Source: Rhodanobacter denitrificans
GTDB taxonomy: Bacteria; Pseudomonadota; Gammaproteobacteria; Xanthomonadales; Rhodanobacteraceae
NCBI GenBank assembly: GCA_017848855.1
Contig: JAFIHF010000027.1
Location: 36,722-100,721 of the forward strand
Length of the DNA: 64,000 nucleotides
Reading direction: 5' to 3'
The notes beneath the pieces are model-generated. The model was not told the DNA's origin. It did no database searches and saw only the letters and a list, made by a program, of their open reading frames with translations. Shown in pieces: positions 9,037 to 19,648 of the stretch. The position numbers and the translations under genes are program-made. Positions within the stretch are counted from its first letter, which is position 1; every line of letters begins with the position of its first letter.

Positions 9037-9943
9037 CCCTCTCCCCCAACATCGTTGGGGGAGAGGGTTGGGGTGAGGGGGGCTTTGGCTTTTGCGTTAT
9101 CGCAAGTTTCAAAGCGGTTTCGAGCGCCTGCCGCAAGCGACAGAGCGGTTTCGAGCCGCTGCCGCGGCCCGAGCTACTTTCTCTTTGCGTGCCCAAAGAG
9201 AAAGTAGCCAAAGAGAAAGGGCACCCCGCGGCGGCGCTTGCCGGGCGTCCTGCCCGGCAAGTGCGTGAGCCGTGACCGGGCTTTTCGGCCGGGCTTCCTG
9301 CCCGGTCGAAAAGGCATCGCCATCCTTGGCGATGCCCGCTGCGCGGCCTGATCGTCCACGGCTCACCGCCACCGAGGGGCCCCAGAAAGGCAGGCGCGCA
9401 TCGTGCGCGCCAGAAGCAAGAGCGTCGCAAGCTTGCGGGCTTTTGCTCCCTCCCCTGCATGCAGGGGAGGGCTGGGGTGGGGTGCTGTTGATCTTGCTGT
9501 TGCTTCTGCGCGCTGGGAGCGCGCTGCTCTACCCGGGGCCCCTATGGCGCGGCGGGTGGGTGGAGGAAAGTCCGCAGGATGGCCCGCACGGATGCGAGCC
9601 AGTTTTTCGCCGGCACACGGAGGTGCCGTCGAAAAACCCCGGAACCCGCCCGCGCACCCGGAAGGCAGGATGCCTGGAGGGCGCGCCATCGGGGTGTCGT
9701 TTCTCTTTGGTGACTTTCTCTTTGGACAAGCAAAGAGAAAGTCACTCGGGCCGCGGCAGCGGCTCGAAACCGCTTTGTTTCTTGCGGCAGGCGCACGAAA
9801 GCCCGCCGCAGGCGAGCCCAATTGCGGAAGTGAAAGGTTCTCGCGAGCACCCACCCCTCACCCCGACCCTCTCCTCGCTCCTCAAAGCCGCGGCCATCCA
9901 TGGCCGCTCCCCGCGTGCCCCGCAGGGGGGAGGGAGAAGAGCG
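9037..9943 (+). repeat. long mirrored-hairpin repeat element, copy 1 (uninterrupted)
   Basis: About 0.9 kb of non-genic DNA filling the gap between the GH13 gene and bioC. The left arm (9100-9240) has the block CTACTTTCTCTTTGCGTG / CCCAAAGAGAAAGTAG; the right arm (9700-9800) has the same block in reverse orientation with GTGACTTTCTCTTTG, flanked on both sides by CAAAGCGGTTTCGAGC and GCTGCCGCGGCCCGAG-type sequence. Inside each arm sit further hairpins, including one formed by GCCAGTTTTTCGCCGG with CCGTCGAAAAACC near 9600. The ends carry CCCTCTCCCC palindromes. Other copies: 45095-47690 (same orientation, split by an intron) and 55800-56671 (inverted). Open frames in it are repeat translations, not genes. 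Confidence 0.85.
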
Positions 9944-9947
9944 CGCC

Positions 9948-10850
9948 TCAGCGCCGCCGCGACCCGCGAAGACTGCTGATCGAGAAGCTGGCCACCTCGC
10001 CGCCACCGGGAAGCCGCCGCGACTGCCCGGGCGGCGGCCCCCACGCGTGTGCGGTCACCACCTCCCACGTGGCGGGAATGCGGCCATCCACGCGCATCGC
10101 CTCGTAGGCGGCAAGCATCGCGCGGTAGTGGCTCTTGCCGGTGAGGTGGCGTTCGCGTGCGGCGTCGGCATGGGTGGCGCCCAGGCCGCGCAGTTCTTCC
10201 AGCAGCTTGCGCGGTTCGCTGTAGGTGAGCGTGTAGCGTTCCACGTCGAGCACCGGGTCGCGCAGGCCGGCGTTGAGCATCGCGTCGCCGACGTCGTGCA
10301 TGTCGAGGAAGCGGCTGACGTGGGAGTGGCCGTCCACCGCGGCCCAGGCCGCGCGCAGTTCCTTCAGCGTGTCGGGGCCGAAGCTGGAGAACGCGAGCAG
10401 GCCGCCGGGTTTCAGCACGCGGCAGCATTCGCCGAACAGCGCGGCGAGGTCGTCGACCCACTGGAAGCACAGGTTGGAGTGCAGCAGGTCCACGCTGTGG
10501 TCGGGGAAGGGCAGGGCGGTGGCTTCGGCGCAGACGCGGCGGAAGGGCTTCAACCAGCCGCTGTGGCGCTTCGCCGCCTGCAGCATCGGCAGCGCGAGAT
10601 CCACCGCGATCACTTCGGCCTTGGGGTAGCGCGTCTTGAGCTGCGCAGTGCCGAGGCCGGTGCCCGCGCCCACGTCGAGCACGCGTTCGGGGAGCAGGCC
10701 CTTGCGGTCCGGCGATTCGTCGTAGAAGGTCAGCCGGTCGAGCAGCTGGCCTTGCACGACGCGCTGCAGGGCGTCGTGCTGCTCGTAGCTGCGCGCGGCG
10801 CGGCTGAAGTTGCGGCGCACCTGGGCGCGGTCGAGGTGGAAATCGCTCAT
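9948..10850 (-). CDS. bioC: malonyl-ACP O-methyltransferase BioC
   Basis: 300 residues from ATG 10850 (MSDFHLDRAQVRRNFSRAA); an ATG at 10865 that overlaps the bioH stop would add five residues. Class I SAM methyltransferase: VLDVGAGTGLGT (motif I), the acidic VIAVDLALPML strand, then LLHSNLCFQWVDD and VLKPGGLLAFSSFGP. BioC methylates malonyl-ACP so that fatty-acid synthase can build the pimeloyl chain. It is the last gene of the biotin operon, directly after bioH. The C-terminus is longer than the E. coli enzyme and ends in a basic, low-complexity tail just before the long repeat, so the stop may have been displaced by repeat sequence. Confidence 0.9.
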   Translation of the reverse strand: MSDFHLDRAQVRRNFSRAARSYEQHDALQRVVQGQLLDRLTFYDESPDRKGLLPERVLDVGAGTGLGTAQLKTRYPKAEVIAVDLALPMLQAAKRHSGWLKPFRRVCAEATALPFPDHSVDLLHSNLCFQWVDDLAALFGECCRVLKPGGLLAFSSFGPDTLKELRAAWAAVDGHSHVSRFLDMHDVGDAMLNAGLRDPVLDVERYTLTYSEPRKLLEELRGLGATHADAARERHLTGKSHYRAMLAAYEAMRVDGRIPATWEVVTAHAWGPPPGQSRRLPGGGEVASFSISSLRGSRRR

Positions 10851-10864
10851 TGAAGCCGCACTCA

Positions 10865-11632
10865 TCAAAAGCTGTCCAGCAAGGGTTGCAGCGCCTGCGC
10901 CACTTCGCCGGCGTGGGCGAAGAACGGCGCGTGGCCGGCGCGCTCGATCTGCGTGTAGCGGCCGTGCGCCTGTGCGGCCGACCACTCCATCGCCTGCGGC
11001 GGCACCAGCCGGTCGCGGCGGCCGGCGATCCAGGCATTCGGCTGCTGCAGCGTGGACAGCTGCGCGCGCAGGTCGCGCGTCTCCAGGATGCGGATGCCTT
11101 CCTGCAGCACGCGCAGGTCGGGTTCGCCGTGCGCGAAGGCGAGCTCGCGCAGGTGGCGCAGCTCGGCGCGCGGGTCGGCGCTGCCCATCGCCTCCAGCGC
11201 GAGGAAGCGGTCGATGGTGGCGCGGTAGTCGGTTTCCAGGTCCAGCGCGAGCTGGTGCACCAGCGCCGCATCGCTGCCCCAGGGCCAGCTGTCGCCGCGC
11301 ACGAACTTCGGCGTGGCGCACAGCATCGCCAGTCCGCGTACCTGCTGCGGTTGTTCCAGCGCCGCAGTGAGCGCGATCAACCCGCCCAGCGACCAGCCCA
11401 GCCACAGCGCCGGCGGCGTGGCCTGCGCGATCGCCGCCGCGCAGGCGGAGGGTTCCAGCGGCAGGCCGCAGTCGCGCGAGCGGCCGTGGCCGGGCAGGTC
11501 GACCACGTACAGCGTGCAGCACTCGGCCAGCGCGTCGACCAGCGGCGCCAGGATGCCGCCGTGCATGGCCCAGCCGTGAAGCAGTACCAGCGGGATGGAG
11601 CCGCGGCCGAGTTTTTCGAGGTAGAGGCTCAT
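10865..11632 (-). CDS. bioH: pimeloyl-ACP methyl ester carboxylesterase BioH
   Basis: 255 residues, alpha/beta hydrolase: oxyanion-hole HGWAMHGG near residue 20, the nucleophile elbow GWSLGG, and a late His in the GHAPF segment. BioH removes the methyl group from pimeloyl-ACP methyl ester, ending the BioC-dependent chain synthesis. The start codon overlaps the trhO stop as ATGA (11629-11632), and the stop overlaps an in-frame bioC ATG, so translation is coupled. BioC and BioH next to each other confirm the BioC/BioH route of pimelate synthesis. Confidence 0.92.
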   Translation of the reverse strand: MSLYLEKLGRGSIPLVLLHGWAMHGGILAPLVDALAECCTLYVVDLPGHGRSRDCGLPLEPSACAAAIAQATPPALWLGWSLGGLIALTAALEQPQQVRGLAMLCATPKFVRGDSWPWGSDAALVHQLALDLETDYRATIDRFLALEAMGSADPRAELRHLRELAFAHGEPDLRVLQEGIRILETRDLRAQLSTLQQPNAWIAGRRDRLVPPQAMEWSAAQAHGRYTQIERAGHAPFFAHAGEVAQALQPLLDSF

Positions 11633-12522
11633 AAGCTTTTTCCCCTCTCCCCGCTGGGGAGAGGGTGCCCCGCAGGGGTGGGAGAGGGGTGGGTGCTTGC
11701 GTGTGCGTTGTTAAGAGCAGGCTCTGGCGCTGTACTCTCGCAAGAGCGCTCCCTCTCCCCCGGCCCCTCTCCCGCAAGCGGGAGAGGGGAGGTGGCCGTG
11801 GGCCGCAGATCGGCGTTTACCGCTCCGCGCCCGTCGAACACGAAGCAGTCGCCCTGCCAGTGCGCGCCGTCGGTGAGTTCGAGGTACTTGAGTATCCCGC
11901 CCTCCAACTGGCGCACGCGTTCGATGCCCAGCGCCTGCATGTGCAGCGCGGCCTTTTCGCAGCGGATGCCGCCGGTGCAGTAGGACACCACGGTCTTGCC
12001 GGCGTAGCGCGCACGATCCGCAGCGACGGCGGCGGGGAAGCCGGTGAAGCTGGCGAGGCGGTAGTCCAGCGCCTGCGCGAACTTGCCCAGCGCGATCTCG
12101 TAGTCGTTGCGGGTGTCGAGCAGCAGCACTTCGCGGCCGTCGTCGTCGTGGCCCTGGTCCAGCCAGCGCTTCAGCGTGCCTGCATCCACCGCCGGCGCGC
12201 GGCCACCCTCGGGGCGGATCGCCGGCTGGTGCATGGTGATGATCTCCTTCTTCAGCCGCACGCGCAGGCGGCCGAACGGCACCGTGTCGGAGAGCGACTC
12301 CTTCGCCTCCAGCCCGGCGAAGCGCGCGTCCGCGCGCAGCCACGCCATGAACGCGTCCACCGCCTCGCGCGGGCCGGCGAGGAACAGGTTGATGCCCTCG
12401 GGCGCGAGCAGCACGGTGCCCTTGAGCTGCAAGGCCTCCGCGCGTTCGCGCACGCGCTCGCGCAGCGCGGGCAGGTCGTCCAGCGCGACGAAGCGGTAGG
12501 CGGCGAGGTTGACGATGTTCAT
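11629..12522 (-). CDS. trhO: tRNA uridine 34 hydroxylase TrhO (rhodanese-like, YceA), with repeat-derived C-terminus
   Basis: 297 residues beginning [16 protein letters not shown]. The N-terminal acylphosphatase-like domain ([16 protein letters not shown]) and the rhodanese domain with active-site [13 protein letters not shown] match TrhO, which hydroxylates U34 of certain tRNAs with O2. After roughly residue 240 the protein becomes [12 protein letters not shown]... and HPLPSGERG..., the translation of CCCTCTCCC-type intergenic palindromes (11641-11689 and 11751-11790). The original stop appears lost and the frame now runs through the repeats to overlap bioH as ATGA. It sits inside the biotin operon without an obvious pathway link. 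Confidence 0.87.
   Translation of the reverse strand: MNIVNLAAYRFVALDDLPALRERVRERAEALQLKGTVLLAPEGINLFLAGPREAVDAFMAWLRADARFAGLEAKESLSDTVPFGRLRVRLKKEIITMHQPAIRPEGGRAPAVDAGTLKRWLDQGHDDDGREVLLLDTRNDYEIALGKFAQALDYRLASFTGFPAAVAADRARYAGKTVVSYCTGGIRCEKAALHMQALGIERVRQLEGGILKYLELTDGAHWQGDCFVFDGRGAVNADLRPTATSPLPLAGEGPGERERSCESTAPEPALNNAHASTHPSPTPAGHPLPSGERGKSL
11641..11790. repeat. CCCTCTCCC-type palindromic repeats inside the 3' end of trhO
   Basis: Two units: CCCCTCTCCCCGCTGGGGAGAGGG followed by a second small hairpin (11641-11689), and CCCCTCTCCCGCAAGCGGGAGAGGGG (11751-11790). The same family occurs inside bioF, before bioF, in the 20498 element, between ilvG and ilvM, after the M61 peptidase gene and at the ends of the long repeat elements. 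Here both units are read as protein. Confidence 0.8.
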
Positions 12523-12550
12523 CGGGAAAACGCGGCGAAACAGCACGCCA

Positions 12551-13873
<1,323 letters not shown>

Positions 13874-13954
13874 CGTGGAAGCAGGGGCGAAGAGCGCCCC
13901 CTCTCCCTGGCCCTCTCCCCCAAGCGATGCTTGGGGGAGAGGGGATGGAAAAGC

Positions 13955-14995
13955 TCAGGCCGCGGCACTGCACCCGCACCCATGTCCGCAACCCGCGGGC
14001 GCGGCATCCAGAATGTCCGCATGCACCGTGCCCGCTTCCTCCATCACTTCCATCGCATGCAGGTCGAGGCGGCGGAACAGGGCGCGGTCGTGTTCGGTGT
14101 CGGGGTTGCCGGTGGTGAGCAGTTTCTCGCCGTAGAAGATCGAGCCGGCGCCGGCGTGGAAGCACAGCGCCTGCACCGCGTCGTCCATCTGCTGGCGGCC
14201 GGCGGAGAGGCGCACGATGGACAGCGGCATCAGGATGCGCGCCACCGCGATGGTGCGCACGAACTCGAACGGATCGAGCTTTTCCTGGTTCGCCAGCGGC
14301 GTGCCGGGCACCGGCACCAGCTGGTTGATCGGCACCGAGTGCGGGTGCGCGGGCAGGTTGGCCAGCGCCTGCAGCAGGCCGGCGCGCTGCTCGCGCGTTT
14401 CGCCCATGCCGACGATGCCGCCGCAGCAGGTCTTGAGGCCGGCGTCGCGCACCTGCTCCAGCGTCTGCAGGCGGTCCTGGTATTCGCGGGTGTGGATGAT
14501 CTCGCCGTAGAACTCCGGCGCGGTGTCGATGTTGTGGTTGTAGTAGTCGAGGCCGGCGTCCTTGAGCTGCTGCGCGTGGCCGTCGCCGAGCAGGCCCAGG
14601 GTGGCGCAGGTTTCCAGGCCGAGGTCCTTCACCGCACGCACGATCTCGGCGACCTTCGGGATGTCGCGGTCCTTCGGCCCGCGCCACGCCGCGCCCATGC
14701 AGAAGCGGCTGGCGCCGGCGGCCTTGGCGGCCCTGGCGCGCGCCAGCACGTCGTCGACTTCCATCAGCTTCTGCGCCGCCACGCCGGTGTCGTAGCGCGC
14801 CGCCTGCGGGCAATAGGCGCAGTCCTCGGGGCAGCCGCCGGTCTTGATCGAGAGCAGGGTGGACACCTGCACCGCGTTCGGGTCGTGGTGCTCGCGGTGC
14901 ACGCAGTGCGCGCGGTGCAGCAGCTCGTTGAACGGCAGCGCGAACAGCGCGGCGACTTCCTCGCGCGTCCAGTCGTGGCGGGTGGCTAGTGGCAT
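13955..14995 (-). CDS. bioB: biotin synthase BioB
   Basis: 346 residues from ATG 14995 with GGAG 8 nt upstream; longer frames upstream lack a ribosome binding site. Radical-SAM motif [12 protein letters not shown] (CxxxCxxC) binds the 4Fe-4S cluster; [12 protein letters not shown] and [11 protein letters not shown] are typical BioB blocks and Cys/Arg ligands for the 2Fe-2S cluster follow. It inserts sulfur into dethiobiotin. The C-terminus ends in a Cys/Gly-rich tail (GCGHGCGCS). It is the first gene of the bioB-bioF-trhO-bioH-bioC operon; bioA and bioD are not in the window. Confidence 0.96.
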   Translation of the reverse strand: MPLATRHDWTREEVAALFALPFNELLHRAHCVHREHHDPNAVQVSTLLSIKTGGCPEDCAYCPQAARYDTGVAAQKLMEVDDVLARARAAKAAGASRFCMGAAWRGPKDRDIPKVAEIVRAVKDLGLETCATLGLLGDGHAQQLKDAGLDYYNHNIDTAPEFYGEIIHTREYQDRLQTLEQVRDAGLKTCCGGIVGMGETREQRAGLLQALANLPAHPHSVPINQLVPVPGTPLANQEKLDPFEFVRTIAVARILMPLSIVRLSAGRQQMDDAVQALCFHAGAGSIFYGEKLLTTGNPDTEHDRALFRRLDLHAMEVMEEAGTVHADILDAAPAGCGHGCGCSAAA

Positions 14996-15137
14996 GGGCG
15001 GCTCCTGGCTGAGGCCGCGAAGTGTGGGCGGCGAGCCGTTCTTCGTCAACCAACGATGGCGCGATGACAGTTGACGACGAGCCGAAAGCAAGAGGGCGAC
15101 CCGCGGGCCGCTCTCTCGCCCGTTCACTGGCTTTGCA

Positions 15138-17120
15138 TCACTTGCCGCGCGCGGCCTTCACCTGGTCGGCGGTGATGGTTTTGGCCTGGTTGCCCCACGA
15201 GGTGCGCTCGTGGTTCGCGATGTCGGCGATGTCGGCGTCGTTCAAGGTCGCGGCGAACGGCGGCATCGCGCTGGGGTAGCTGACGCCGTCGATGGCCAGG
15301 CCCTGCAGGCCGTGCAGGATGGTGGCGATGTGCTTGGCGGGGTCGGCGTCCAGCACCGCCGGGTTGCCCTTGAGCGGCGGGAATGCGCCGGGCAGGCCCA
15401 GGCCGGTGGGCTGGTGGCAGGCGGCGCAGTTGGTGGCGTAGAGCTGCGCGCCGCGTTCGGCGTTGAAGCTGTACGGGCCGGTGGCCGCGGCCGGCGGCGG
15501 GGTCGGCGCCGCGGCGGCCGCCAGCTTGCGGATGTCGGGCTTGGCCGGCGTGGTGCCGGCCGGCTGCTCGATCTGCAGCACGCCCATCGCGCCGATCTGC
15601 ATGTGCGCCATGGAGTGGTCCACGAACGGGTACTTGCCGGGCTGGTCGAGCTTGAGGTCGAACACCATGCCTTCGCCCGGGCCCACGCTGTAGGTGGAGA
15701 CGCCGTCGATCGCCTGCGCCGGGTTGCCGCCGGGGTAGACCTTGTCGAAGATCGCGCCGATCACGTGGAACGCGCTCCACAGGCTGGGGCCGGCGTTGAC
15801 CACGTACAGGCGCACCCGGTCGCCGGGCTTGGCGGTGAGCGGGTGGTCGCGGTACTGGAACGCAGCGCCGTTGAACACCACCTCGTCCGGGCGCTCCGAC
15901 ATGATCTTGTCCATGTTGGCCGCCATCAGCTTGCCGGACACCTGCGAGGTGTACCACTCGCCCTGCACCAGCACGTAGCTCTCCTGTGCCGGCGGCAGCG
16001 GCGTGGCCGGGTCGACGATGATCGCGCCGTACATGCCGTTGGCCAGATGCAGCAGCACCGGCGGCGTGCCGCAGTGGTAGAGGAACGCGCCGGGCACCTT
16101 GGCCACGAAGCTGAAGTGGATCGCCTCGCCCGGCATGATCTCCACGTAGTCGAGGCTGGGCGGGGTGATCGCGCTGTGGAAGTCGATCGAGTGCTGCATG
16201 GCGCCGTGGTTGGTCACGGTCACGTCCACCGTCTGGCCCTGGCGCACGTGGATCACCGGGCCGGGCACGGTCTTGCCGAAGGTCCAGGCCTGGTACTGCA
16301 CGCCGCTGGCGATCTCCACCGTTTCGTCGGTGACGGCGATGTCCACCGGCACCGTGTCGCCTTCGGTGAGCGGCGGCAGGCGTGCGTCGCGGGCCTTGTC
16401 GATCGGCTTGGTGGAGGCCAGCGCCAGCGGCGACACCGCGGCGGCGGCGGATTCGGGGCTCGCCGACTTCACGTTCAGCGCGCTGTGCAGCCCGGCCAGG
16501 AGCAGCGCCACCAGGATCAGCACGCCGGCCAGCGCCGGCCCCTGCACGCGCCAGGACAGCGGCTTCACCTGCTCGGGGGCGATCTGGTCGTTCCACTCGG
16601 CCACGCGGCGCCAGGCCGGCCACTTCGACTCGATCAGGTAGTCGAGGCTGTACGGGCTGGGGCCGGCGCGCAGGTTGATCACGATCAGCGCGGCGAAGAT
16701 CAGCACGTAACTGAGCGCCGCGCCGATGTTGTTCGCGCCCACCGAATACGGGCCGCCGAAACCCTCGGCCGTGCTCCAGATCAACAGGCTGAACAGGATG
16801 CCCACGATGTAGGTGAGCTTGCGCGCGAAGCCCAGCAGCAGCGCCAGCGCCAGCAGCGTCTCGGCGATGCGCGTGGCCCACACGAACAGGCCCGCGTGCG
16901 GCGTCACCACGCCGATCCAGAACTGGAACCACCACGCCGACCACGCCGGCTGGCCGGTGGCCGCGTTGTGCAGGTAGCCCACGTAGTGGCTGGCGAAATC
17001 GGGTGAGAAGGTCAGCGCGGCGCTGACGATCCAGATGATGCCGAACGCCACGCGCAGCGCGGTGCCGGCCAGCGCGGGCCAGGCTTCGGACAAGGGTTGG
17101 GAGCGGCCGGGATCGGACAT
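15138..17120 (-). CDS. nirK: fused DoxX-like membrane domain / copper nitrite reductase / cytochrome c
   Basis: 660 residues; AAGGAAA precedes the ATG. Residues 1-165 form a DoxX-like membrane domain with about four hydrophobic segments, and another segment spans about 196-212. Residues 265-520 are the two cupredoxin domains of NirK: His310/His315 with Asp313 (QHSIDFHS), His349-Cys350 (LYHCG), His358 and Met363 for type 1 and type 2 copper, His452 (AFHVIG) and His502 (VDHSMAH). A Pro/Ala linker leads to a c-type cytochrome, CAACH at 565-569, with axial Met near 619 (SAMPP). It reduces nitrite to NO, fed by its own heme domain. Cytochrome-fused NirK exists elsewhere; the membrane-domain fusion is unusual. 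Confidence 0.9.
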   Translation of the reverse strand: MSDPGRSQPLSEAWPALAGTALRVAFGIIWIVSAALTFSPDFASHYVGYLHNAATGQPAWSAWWFQFWIGVVTPHAGLFVWATRIAETLLALALLLGFARKLTYIVGILFSLLIWSTAEGFGGPYSVGANNIGAALSYVLIFAALIVINLRAGPSPYSLDYLIESKWPAWRRVAEWNDQIAPEQVKPLSWRVQGPALAGVLILVALLLAGLHSALNVKSASPESAAAAVSPLALASTKPIDKARDARLPPLTEGDTVPVDIAVTDETVEIASGVQYQAWTFGKTVPGPVIHVRQGQTVDVTVTNHGAMQHSIDFHSAITPPSLDYVEIMPGEAIHFSFVAKVPGAFLYHCGTPPVLLHLANGMYGAIIVDPATPLPPAQESYVLVQGEWYTSQVSGKLMAANMDKIMSERPDEVVFNGAAFQYRDHPLTAKPGDRVRLYVVNAGPSLWSAFHVIGAIFDKVYPGGNPAQAIDGVSTYSVGPGEGMVFDLKLDQPGKYPFVDHSMAHMQIGAMGVLQIEQPAGTTPAKPDIRKLAAAAAPTPPPAAATGPYSFNAERGAQLYATNCAACHQPTGLGLPGAFPPLKGNPAVLDADPAKHIATILHGLQGLAIDGVSYPSAMPPFAATLNDADIADIANHERTSWGNQAKTITADQVKAARGK

Positions 17121-17189
17121 GCGGTTTCCTTGGGGCGTCGGGTGGATGCGAACGGGCAGGAGTCTTGGGCAGCCGATGTGGTGCGCGCG

Positions 17190-17201
17190 TGACCTGGGTC
17201 A
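17190..17201. promoter_or_regulatory. FNR/DNR-type box before the nitrite reductase
   Basis: TGACCTGGGTCA is a perfect 12-nt palindrome whose TGAC-N4-GTCA layout fits the FNR/DNR/NnrR family box. It lies 70 nt upstream of the nitrite reductase ATG, in a position suited to activation, and 75-90 nt before the divergent comF. Regulation by low oxygen or NO is an inference from the motif and the gene served. Confidence 0.5.
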
Positions 17202-17276
17202 GGGCGTGCGGCGCAAGTTCCTGCACGGCTGCGGCATGACGTCGCTACCATCGGGCAGACGGGCATGGAGGACAAG

Positions 17277-17999
17277 ATGGACAAGGCCAGCCTGCAACGA
17301 ACCTGGCGCGCATGGCAACGCTGGCTGCTGCCGTGGCGCTGCCTGCTGTGCGGCGCGCCGGGCGAACGCGGCGCGGATCTGTGCGCGGACTGCGCCGCCG
17401 AGTTGCCGCGCAACCGCAGCTGCTGCGCCCGCTGCGCGCTGCCCCTGGCCGTGCCCGCCGCGCTGTGCGGCGCCTGCCTGCGCCGCGCGCCGCCGTGGGA
17501 CGCGGCATGGGCGCCGTTCCGCTACGGCTGGCCGCTGGACCGGCTGGAGTCGCGCTTCAAGTTCGGCCGCGACCTCGCCGCCGGCCGCGCGCTGGCCACG
17601 CTGTGGCAGCGCGAACCCATGCCCGTGCCGAAGCCGGAACTGCTGCTGCCGGTGCCGCTGCACCGCGCGCGCCTGCGCCAGCGCGGCTACAACCAGGCGC
17701 TGGAACTGGCGAAGCCGCTGGCGCGCGAGTTGGGCGTGCCGCTGCGCCACGACCTGCTGCAACGCAGCCGCGCCACCGGCGCGCAGACCGAACTGGATGC
17801 GCTCGCCCGCCGCCGCAACGTGCGCGGCGCCTTCGCCCTGCGCACCGGCACGGCGCTGCCCGCGCACGTGGCGATCCTCGACGACGTGATGACCACCGGC
17901 GCCACCCTGGCCGAATGCGCCCGCGTGCTGAAGCGCGCCGGCGTGGCACGGGTGGACGTGTGGGCGCTGGCGCGTGCGCCCACGCCGTCGGGCAGGTAG
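17277..17999 (+). CDS. comF: ComF family amidophosphoribosyltransferase-like protein
   Basis: 240 residues from ATG 17277, preferred over the ATG at 17265 because GGAGG lies 6 nt before it. The N-terminal double zinc-binding module (CLLCG...CADC...CCARC...CGAC) and the C-terminal PRTase signature VAILDDVMTTGATLAE define ComF, needed for ssDNA handling during transformation in competent bacteria. PVPLHRARLRQRGYNQA is the usual ComF central block. It is divergent from the nitrite reductase. The TAG stop codon is part of the GTAG head of the following REP. Confidence 0.9.
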   Translation: MDKASLQRTWRAWQRWLLPWRCLLCGAPGERGADLCADCAAELPRNRSCCARCALPLAVPAALCGACLRRAPPWDAAWAPFRYGWPLDRLESRFKFGRDLAAGRALATLWQREPMPVPKPELLLPVPLHRARLRQRGYNQALELAKPLARELGVPLRHDLLQRSRATGAQTELDALARRRNVRGAFALRTGTALPAHVAILDDVMTTGATLAECARVLKRAGVARVDVWALARAPTPSGR

Positions 18000-18086
18000 G
18001 TCGGGATTTATCCCGACGGATGGGGCGGGGGTGTCGGGATAAATCCCGACCTACGAGCGGAGTGGTGGGTCGGGCTTCAGCCCGAC
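17996..18086. repeat. REP cluster (GTAGGTCGGGATTTATCCCGAC type)
   Basis: GTAGGTCGGGATTTATCCC at 17996 is faced by its inverted copy ending GACCTAC at 18054, and a third unit GGGTCGGGCTTCAGCCCGAC ends at 18086. The TAG at 17997-17999 is the comF stop. A relative lies at 62322. The cluster fills the comF-ubiA gap, where the two genes converge, and may serve as a bidirectional terminator. Confidence 0.85.
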
Positions 18087-18093
18087 AAGGCGC

Positions 18094-19110
18094 CTACCGC
18101 ACCGCCAACGCCAGCACGATGCCGACCCACACCGCCAGCCCCCACCAGTTGTTGTGGCGGAAGGCGGCGAGGCAGGGGCCGCGTTCGCGCGTGCGGATCA
18201 GCCACAGCTGGTATGCGAACAGCCCGATCGCGGCGACCAGGCTCAGCCAGTACGGCCAGCCCAGCTGCGCGCGCTGGCCCACGAACAGCATTGCCAGCAG
18301 CAGCGTGGCCATCAGCACGCCGAGGATCGGCAGGTCGGCATCGCCGAACAGGATCGCGGTGGATTTCGCGCCGGCCTTGCGGTCGTCCTCGCGGTCCACC
18401 ATCGCATACTCGGTGTCGTACACCACCGACCACAGGATGTTCGCGATGAACAGCAGCCAGCCCAGCGGCGGCACGTGGCCCGCCACCGCCGCGAACGCCA
18501 TCGGAATCGACCAGCCGAACGCCGCGCCCAGCACCACCTGCGGCAGGTAGGTCCAGCGCTTGGTGAACGGATAGATCGCCGCCAGCGCGGCGCCCGCGAA
18601 GGAGAGTTCGATGGTGAGCCTGTTGGTGAACAGCACCAGCACGAACGCGAACGCCAGCAACGCGCCGAACACGAGCAGCGCCTCGCGCGGCGTCACCCGG
18701 CCCGCGGCGATCGGGCGGCCGGCGGTGCGCTCCACCAGCGGATCGAGCTTGCGGTCGGCGTAGTCGTTGATCGCGCAGCCGGCCGCGCGCATCGCGAACA
18801 CGCCGAGCGTGAAGATCGCCAGCGGCTTCAGCGGCGGCCAGTCGCCCGCCGCCAGCCACAGCGCCCACCACGTCGGCCACAGCAGCAGCAGCGCGCCGAT
18901 CGGCCGGTCCATGCGGGTGAGCACGAGGTAGTCGCGCGCCTTCTCGCGATAGCGCGGCGGCAAACGGCCCAGCAGCCAGTCCAGCACGCTGCTGGCGCGC
19001 GCCGAGCTGTCGGCCGGGCGCACGGTGACCACGGGCGGCGCCTTGGTGAGGCGCGGCGAAGCCGAGGGGGCGGGTTTGCGTCGCTGGCGCTTGCGCGGTG
19101 GGGGAGCCAT
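18094..19110 (-). CDS. ubiA: 4-hydroxybenzoate polyprenyltransferase UbiA
   Basis: 338 residues. The two Asp-rich prenyl-diphosphate motifs are present: NDYADRKLD and [13 protein letters not shown], plus RPIAAGRVT and about eight membrane segments. It attaches the octaprenyl tail to 4-hydroxybenzoate, the first membrane step of ubiquinone synthesis. The first 40 or so residues are a basic, Pro/Ala-rich extension ([17 protein letters not shown]) not found in E. coli UbiA, so translation may start later; no better start with a ribosome binding site is obvious. Confidence 0.93.
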   Translation of the reverse strand: MAPPPRKRQRRKPAPSASPRLTKAPPVVTVRPADSSARASSVLDWLLGRLPPRYREKARDYLVLTRMDRPIGALLLLWPTWWALWLAAGDWPPLKPLAIFTLGVFAMRAAGCAINDYADRKLDPLVERTAGRPIAAGRVTPREALLVFGALLAFAFVLVLFTNRLTIELSFAGAALAAIYPFTKRWTYLPQVVLGAAFGWSIPMAFAAVAGHVPPLGWLLFIANILWSVVYDTEYAMVDREDDRKAGAKSTAILFGDADLPILGVLMATLLLAMLFVGQRAQLGWPYWLSLVAAIGLFAYQLWLIRTRERGPCLAAFRHNNWWGLAVWVGIVLALAVR

Positions 19111-19250
19111 CGGCGCAGTTTAGCGTGCGAGGGTGTGCGGGGCAGCGTGATGCAGTGCCGGGAATGGCAAGATGAAGCGCCGGGACAGTCCGTATCAAAC
19201 TGATGCCATCCCGCGACGCGACCTGACTCGGGCTTGAGACCATCACGCAC

Positions 19251-19595
19251 ATGGCTACCGACCGCGATTTCATCGACTACGTGAGCGAGCAGGCCGCGCT
19301 GGGCGATCGGCTCACCCGCAGGAAGATGTTCGGCGAGTACGCGCTGTACGTGGACGGCAAGGTGGTCGCCTTCGCCTGCGACAACAGCTTGTTCGTGAAG
19401 CCCTCCGCCGCGGCGGCGACGCTGGCGCCGAAGCTGCCGCAGCGCCCGCCGTATCCCGGCGCGAAGGATTATCCGGTGGCCGACGAGCTGCTCGACGACT
19501 CGGACGCGATCCGCCGCCTGCTGGTCGAGACGGCGGCGCTGATGCCGGCGCCGAAACCCGGGAAGCCGGCAGCGTCGGCAAGGCGAGGCAAGTGA
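19251..19595 (+). CDS. TfoX/Sxy N-terminal domain family protein
   Basis: 114 residues containing only the TfoX N-terminal domain: RRKMFGEYALYVDGKVVAFACDNSLFVK and YPGAKDYPV are its characteristic blocks. Full-length TfoX is a competence co-regulator in gamma-proteobacteria, but single-domain proteins of this kind are widespread and uncharacterised. The C-terminus is a basic Pro/Ala tail. A competence role is only suggested by comF 1.2 kb away. Confidence 0.8.
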   Translation: MATDRDFIDYVSEQAALGDRLTRRKMFGEYALYVDGKVVAFACDNSLFVKPSAAAATLAPKLPQRPPYPGAKDYPVADELLDDSDAIRRLLVETAALMPAPKPGKPAASARRGK

Positions 19596-19648
19596 TCCGT
19601 GGGTCATCCGGCCCTGGTTGAAGCTCACCTCATGCAACGGGAGTGCAT

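Noticed and set aside
9590-9625. GGTGGAGGAAAGTCCG in the long repeats, as in the 5' part of RNase P RNA.
   Set aside because: Only about a dozen bases match (GGAGGAAAGTCCG); the other conserved RNase P regions do not follow and the sequence occurs in every repeat copy.
9100-9800. Possible CRISPR array because of repeated short motifs.
   Set aside because: The motifs are palindromic modules in mirrored order without regular spacers or constant unit length, and no cas gene is in the window.
9272-10107. Several open frames of 90-235 codons in the repeat elements (also at 45036-45984, 47410-47738, 55632-56818).
   Set aside because: They are translations of palindromic repeats in all frames, lack ribosome binding sites and are Arg/Pro/Gly-rich; such frames are often mis-annotated as hypothetical proteins.
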